From assembly GCA_965653495.1 (NCBI GenBank), contig CBFHAJ010000043.1, positions 1-23,942 of the forward strand: a stretch of 23,942 bases of DNA, given 5' to 3'. The stretch is from AG41 sp965653495. GTDB lineage: Bacteria > Gemmatimonadota > Gemmatimonadetes > Gemmatimonadales > GWC2-71-9. The translations under genes and the position numbers were made by a program. Position 1 is the stretch's first letter; every line of letters begins with the position of its first letter. The notes under the pieces were generated by a model, which was not told the DNA's origin, did no database searches, and saw only the letters and a list, made by a program, of their open reading frames with translations. Positions 22,708-23,942 of the stretch are shown here, in pieces.

Positions 22708-23552
22708 TAGCTGACAGCGATCTCCTTCCCCATCCCATGCATCAGGTGCGGCTTGCCGTCCTTGGCGTCCGGCCAGAAGCACAGCAGCAGGTAGTGCCCC
22801 GGCGCGAGGGTCGTGGTGAACTGGGAGCGTCCGCCGACATCGAGCGTCGTGACCCCACCCAGCCACTGGCCGGTCGGCAACGGGCCCTTCTCGCCCCCCT
22901 GCTCCCACGCAATGAAATCCTTCAGCGACTTGCCCGGCGCGAGGGCGGCGATCACGACCTCGTGCCCCTGCGCACCGGCGTTGTTGACCTGCACCACGTG
23001 CCGGCCCGCCGTGAGCGGTTGAGATAACTGGAAGTCATAATCGGTGAGCGTGATCGTCACGTCCGCTGCTGGATCGGCGGCGGGGGATGCCGACGCTGGC
23101 GCGGCGGTCACGACCAGCGGGTGCATCATGCCCTTCATGACGTGCGGGACGCCGTCCAGGCTGGGAATCCAGCACACGAAGATGTACGCGCCCGGCTCGA
23201 GCGTCTGTGTGGCCATCGCCGTGTCGCCCAGCGTCACGGCGTTGGGACCGCCGACGAACGCCATCCACGGGGGCGGCGGTGCATGGCTGTTCATCGCGGC
23301 CGCGAGCCCCGCCTGGAAGTCCGCGGCCGTTTTGCCGGCGCCCAGCCGGACGAGCGACGCGTGGTGCAGCTCCTTCCCTTGATTGATCAGCCGCAACGTC
23401 GTCAGGCCGGCGGGAATCGTGTCCGGGGCCGCGAATGCGTAGTCGATCGCGGTGATCGTCACCAGGTTGGGTCCTGCGGCTTCCGGGGCTGGCTGACGCG
23501 TACACGCGACCGCCACGGCCAGGCTGGCGAGCGCCAGTCGGCGAGGGCTCAT
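22707..23552 (-). CDS. Lipoprotein with two cupredoxin-like domains
   Basis: A 281-residue exported protein with signal LALASLAVAVAC and probable lipid-modified Cys17. Two homologous domains follow. Domain 1 (about 28-150) has His63/His64 (ELHHASLV), Cys127 (FVCWIP), His137 (GVPHVMKGMMH) and Met142/143. Domain 2 (about 163-281) has His197 (QGHEVV), Cys258 (LLCFWP), His269 (GKPHLMHGMG) and Met274. The His...Cys...His...Met order is that of type 1 copper proteins, so both domains may bind copper; electron transfer or copper handling is inferred. A Pro/Ala linker joins the domains. AAGGAG five bases before ATG at 23552 sets the start. It lies 15 bases after the methyltransferase gene. Its stop abuts decamer element 3. 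Confidence 0.85.
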   Translation of the reverse strand: MSPRRLALASLAVAVACTRQPAPEAAGPNLVTITAIDYAFAAPDTIPAGLTTLRLINQGKELHHASLVRLGAGKTAADFQAGLAAAMNSHAPPPPWMAFVGGPNAVTLGDTAMATQTLEPGAYIFVCWIPSLDGVPHVMKGMMHPLVVTAAPASASPAADPAADVTITLTDYDFQLSQPLTAGRHVVQVNNAGAQGHEVVIAALAPGKSLKDFIAWEQGGEKGPLPTGQWLGGVTTLDVGGRSQFTTTLAPGHYLLLCFWPDAKDGKPHLMHGMGKEIAVS

Positions 23553-23567
23553 CGAGACTCCTTTCGT

Positions 23568-23942
23568 TCAGGTTTTTTTGAGGAGGACAATCCCTGACAT
23601 GCGACGCATTTCTTCCCGTTTCGACTTGGGGTACAGCTTGCCAACGAGATTCCACAACCAGGCGAAGCGCATCGTGCGCTTCAGCCGCAACGACTCGTCC
23701 CAGGTGGCGCGGAACTCCGCTTCCTGCCACCCGGCCGCGTGGAAGAACGCCGTTCCTTCGGACGGAGCGAATCGGAACGGCGCATTCCCCGCCGCCACGG
23801 CACGACCCCACGTCCGCTCCATCATCTTGAGCAGACGCGGTGACGCGATGTCGATCAGCCACCAGTTGAACGGCCGGGGCGTGGCGAGATCGACGGCCAG
23901 CGCTGCCACCTGCTCCGGCGCGAGATAGATCAGCAGCCCCTC
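23568..23942 (-). CDS. SAM-dependent methyltransferase, LCMT/PPM1-like (partial, 5' end outside window)
   Basis: The C-terminal 124 residues of a class I methyltransferase; the start is beyond the window. The window opens with EGLLIYLAPEQVAALAVDLA, the post-core segment characteristic of the leucine carboxyl methyltransferase-like family (TIGR00027 type), followed by NWWLIDIASP, FAPSEGTAFFHAAGW (family-like AFGxxxGW region) and a basic tail RMSGIVLLKKT. The SAM-binding motif is not in view. These family members often modify small molecules and the substrate here is unknown. It ends 15 bases before the cupredoxin start, so they are probably cotranscribed. The last codons include a run of seven A just before the stop. 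Confidence 0.8.
   Translation of the reverse strand, partial: EGLLIYLAPEQVAALAVDLATPRPFNWWLIDIASPRLLKMMERTWGRAVAAGNAPFRFAPSEGTAFFHAAGWQEAEFRATWDESLRLKRTMRFAWLWNLVGKLYPKSKREEMRRMSGIVLLKKT

Noticed and set aside
23572..23580. Run of seven A (minus strand) at the end of the methyltransferase gene as a programmed frameshift site
   Set aside because: It lies two codons before the stop, and the shifted frame reads out of phase with the cupredoxin gene, giving a meaningless Arg-rich product.
1..23942. tRNA, rRNA, transposase, integrase or attachment sites
   Set aside because: I found no recognisable tRNA or rRNA sequence and no mobile-element protein in any frame; small structured RNAs cannot be excluded by eye.

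Overview
High-GC bacterial chromosomal DNA, densely packed, with short or overlapping gene junctions. No stretch over 300 bases lacks a gene. The large Oar-like TonB-dependent receptor and several lipoproteins point to a Gram-negative organism. My best guess is Gemmatimonadota or a relative, but this rests on general character, not a marker comparison.

Layout. (1) 1-261 (-): start of a response regulator, cut by the window edge. (2) 397-3856 (+): nucleoside salvage operon with overlapping stops and starts: an adenosine deaminase carrying an extra N-terminal beta-grasp-like domain, a CNT nucleoside transporter and a purine nucleoside phosphorylase. (3) 4001-4291 (+): small unknown lipoprotein, convergent with 4288-5810 (-), a DUF2071-type protein and the HMP-P kinase ThiD. 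(4) 5871-9833 (+): SpoU/TrmH RNA methyltransferase, type IV prepilin peptidase, a single-ring ClpA/B-like AAA+ ATPase and a lipoprotein HExxH peptidase. (5) 9883-13430 (+): conserved translation/secretion block ffh-rpsP-rimM-trmD-rplS-rnhB. (6) 13431-17418 (-): probable lipid-related operon transcribed ADH-like MDR oxidoreductase, enoyl-CoA hydratase, patatin-like phospholipase, unknown lipoprotein. (7) 17594-19327 (-): DNA polymerase X with PHP domain. (8) 19510-22593 (+): TonB-dependent receptor. (9) 22707-23942 (-): two-domain cupredoxin-like lipoprotein behind a SAM methyltransferase of the LCMT type, cut by the window edge.

The most unusual signal is not a gene. Short-period degenerate tandem arrays sit at gene ends. 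Three loci (17581-17617, 19329-19445, 22607-22707) share a 10-bp unit, roughly GGTCGGTRGA. Two of these have G-rich and C-rich arms in inverted orientation and could fold into long hairpins. They bracket polX on both sides and close the TonB receptor/cupredoxin junction. Other short-period arrays (8 or 9 bp) encode the C-terminal tails of TrmD and the MDR oxidoreductase and a linker of the AAA+ protein.

Also notable: a RimM with no room for its PRC-barrel domain and no canonical start near the conserved N-terminus; an RNA methyltransferase with no canonical start codon before its conserved N-terminal motif; two long poly-G tracts in the peptidase gene; and the beta-grasp/adenosine deaminase fusion.
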